A stretch of 5,560 nucleotides of DNA, taken from positions 1 to 5,560 of the forward strand of contig JAUVNZ010000117.1 of assembly GCA_030599435.1 (NCBI GenBank). Reading direction: 5' to 3'. Below, piece after piece: positions 5,499 to 5,560 of this stretch; position 1 is the stretch's first letter, and each line of letters begins with the position of its first letter. A program made the translations under genes and the position numbers. The notes under the pieces were generated by a model that was given only the letters and a program-made list of their open reading frames with translations, was not told the origin of the DNA and made no database searches. Origin of the DNA: Gammaproteobacteria bacterium. GTDB taxonomy: Bacteria; Pseudomonadota; Gammaproteobacteria; SZUA-152.

Positions 5499-5536
5499 AC
5501 TGAACGACTGCTGTTGGCCAAAAGCGGACGTTCAGT
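5499..5536. repeat. Long interrupted palindrome
   Basis: The arms ACTGAACG (5499-5506) and CGTTCAGT (5529-5536) are perfectly complementary over 8 bp. The inner part contains GCT/AGC and TTGG/CCAA around the same centre (5510-5525), so the whole 38 bases form an imperfect hairpin with a few mismatches. It differs in sequence from the hairpins at 5185-5424. It could be another dispersed repeat or the terminator-like border of a gene beyond the window; no T-run follows. Confidence 0.6.
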
Positions 5537-5560
5537 CGATTTGGAAAGTCACTCATACCC

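Larger units (their letters stand above)
5135..5560. other. Gene-free terminal region rich in palindromes
   Basis: These 426 bases hold the split tRNA copy, two hairpin clusters and a long palindrome, and no convincing gene. The open frames that cross it on the minus strand read through hairpin arms or the tRNA itself, have no ribosome-binding site and resemble no family I recognise. The bases between 5425 and 5498 have no strong structure apart from the short dyad at 5453-5463. Confidence 0.7.

Overview
This window looks like a gammaproteobacterial chromosome, probably a marine or sediment organism with multiheme respiratory chemistry. The Rho protein has the same length and start as E. coli Rho and is very close to it throughout. 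A triheme c7-type lipoprotein cytochrome, ankyrin-repeat lipoproteins and a ThiO-type glycine oxidase fit this assignment. Species cannot be named from the sequence. Base composition is moderate, with AT-rich spacers.

Layout. Positions 1-224 form an AT-rich leader with a degenerate 13-15 bp tandem repeat, then a C-rich, G-poor segment just before rho (225-1484, +). Next is an ankyrin-repeat lipoprotein gene (1570-2307, +). It converges on a probable two-gene unit on the minus strand: a second ankyrin lipoprotein (3721-3146, probable GTG start) upstream of a triheme c-type cytochrome lipoprotein (3077-2412). A divergent spacer with a small dyad separates this unit from thiO (3911-5011, +). A tRNA-Thr(CGT) gene (5059-5134, +) follows, with its own consensus -10 box right behind the thiO stop. 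The last 426 bases hold no convincing gene but are full of palindromes.

How the genes relate. Rho and ThiO are housekeeping proteins (transcription termination; thiazole synthesis for thiamine). The three middle genes all encode predicted lipoproteins that would face the periplasm. Two are ankyrin scaffolds and one is a bis-His triheme electron carrier, which suggests an envelope redox module; this is inference from adjacency.

The most unusual part is the tRNA-Thr tail. Thirty-six bases after the tRNA, its 3' part (T-arm, acceptor strand and CCA) is present a second time. In that copy the T-loop is replaced by an insert of about 70 bases. The insert can fold as a closing stem plus three hairpins, a cloverleaf-like four-way junction. 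A second hairpin cluster at 5330-5424 carries the same hairpin tips, partly in inverted orientation, on different stems whose base changes are compensated on the other arm. This is a modular palindromic repeat family attached to a partial tRNA duplicate. In layout it recalls the rtT repeats of the E. coli tyrT operon, but I do not recognise the elements themselves.
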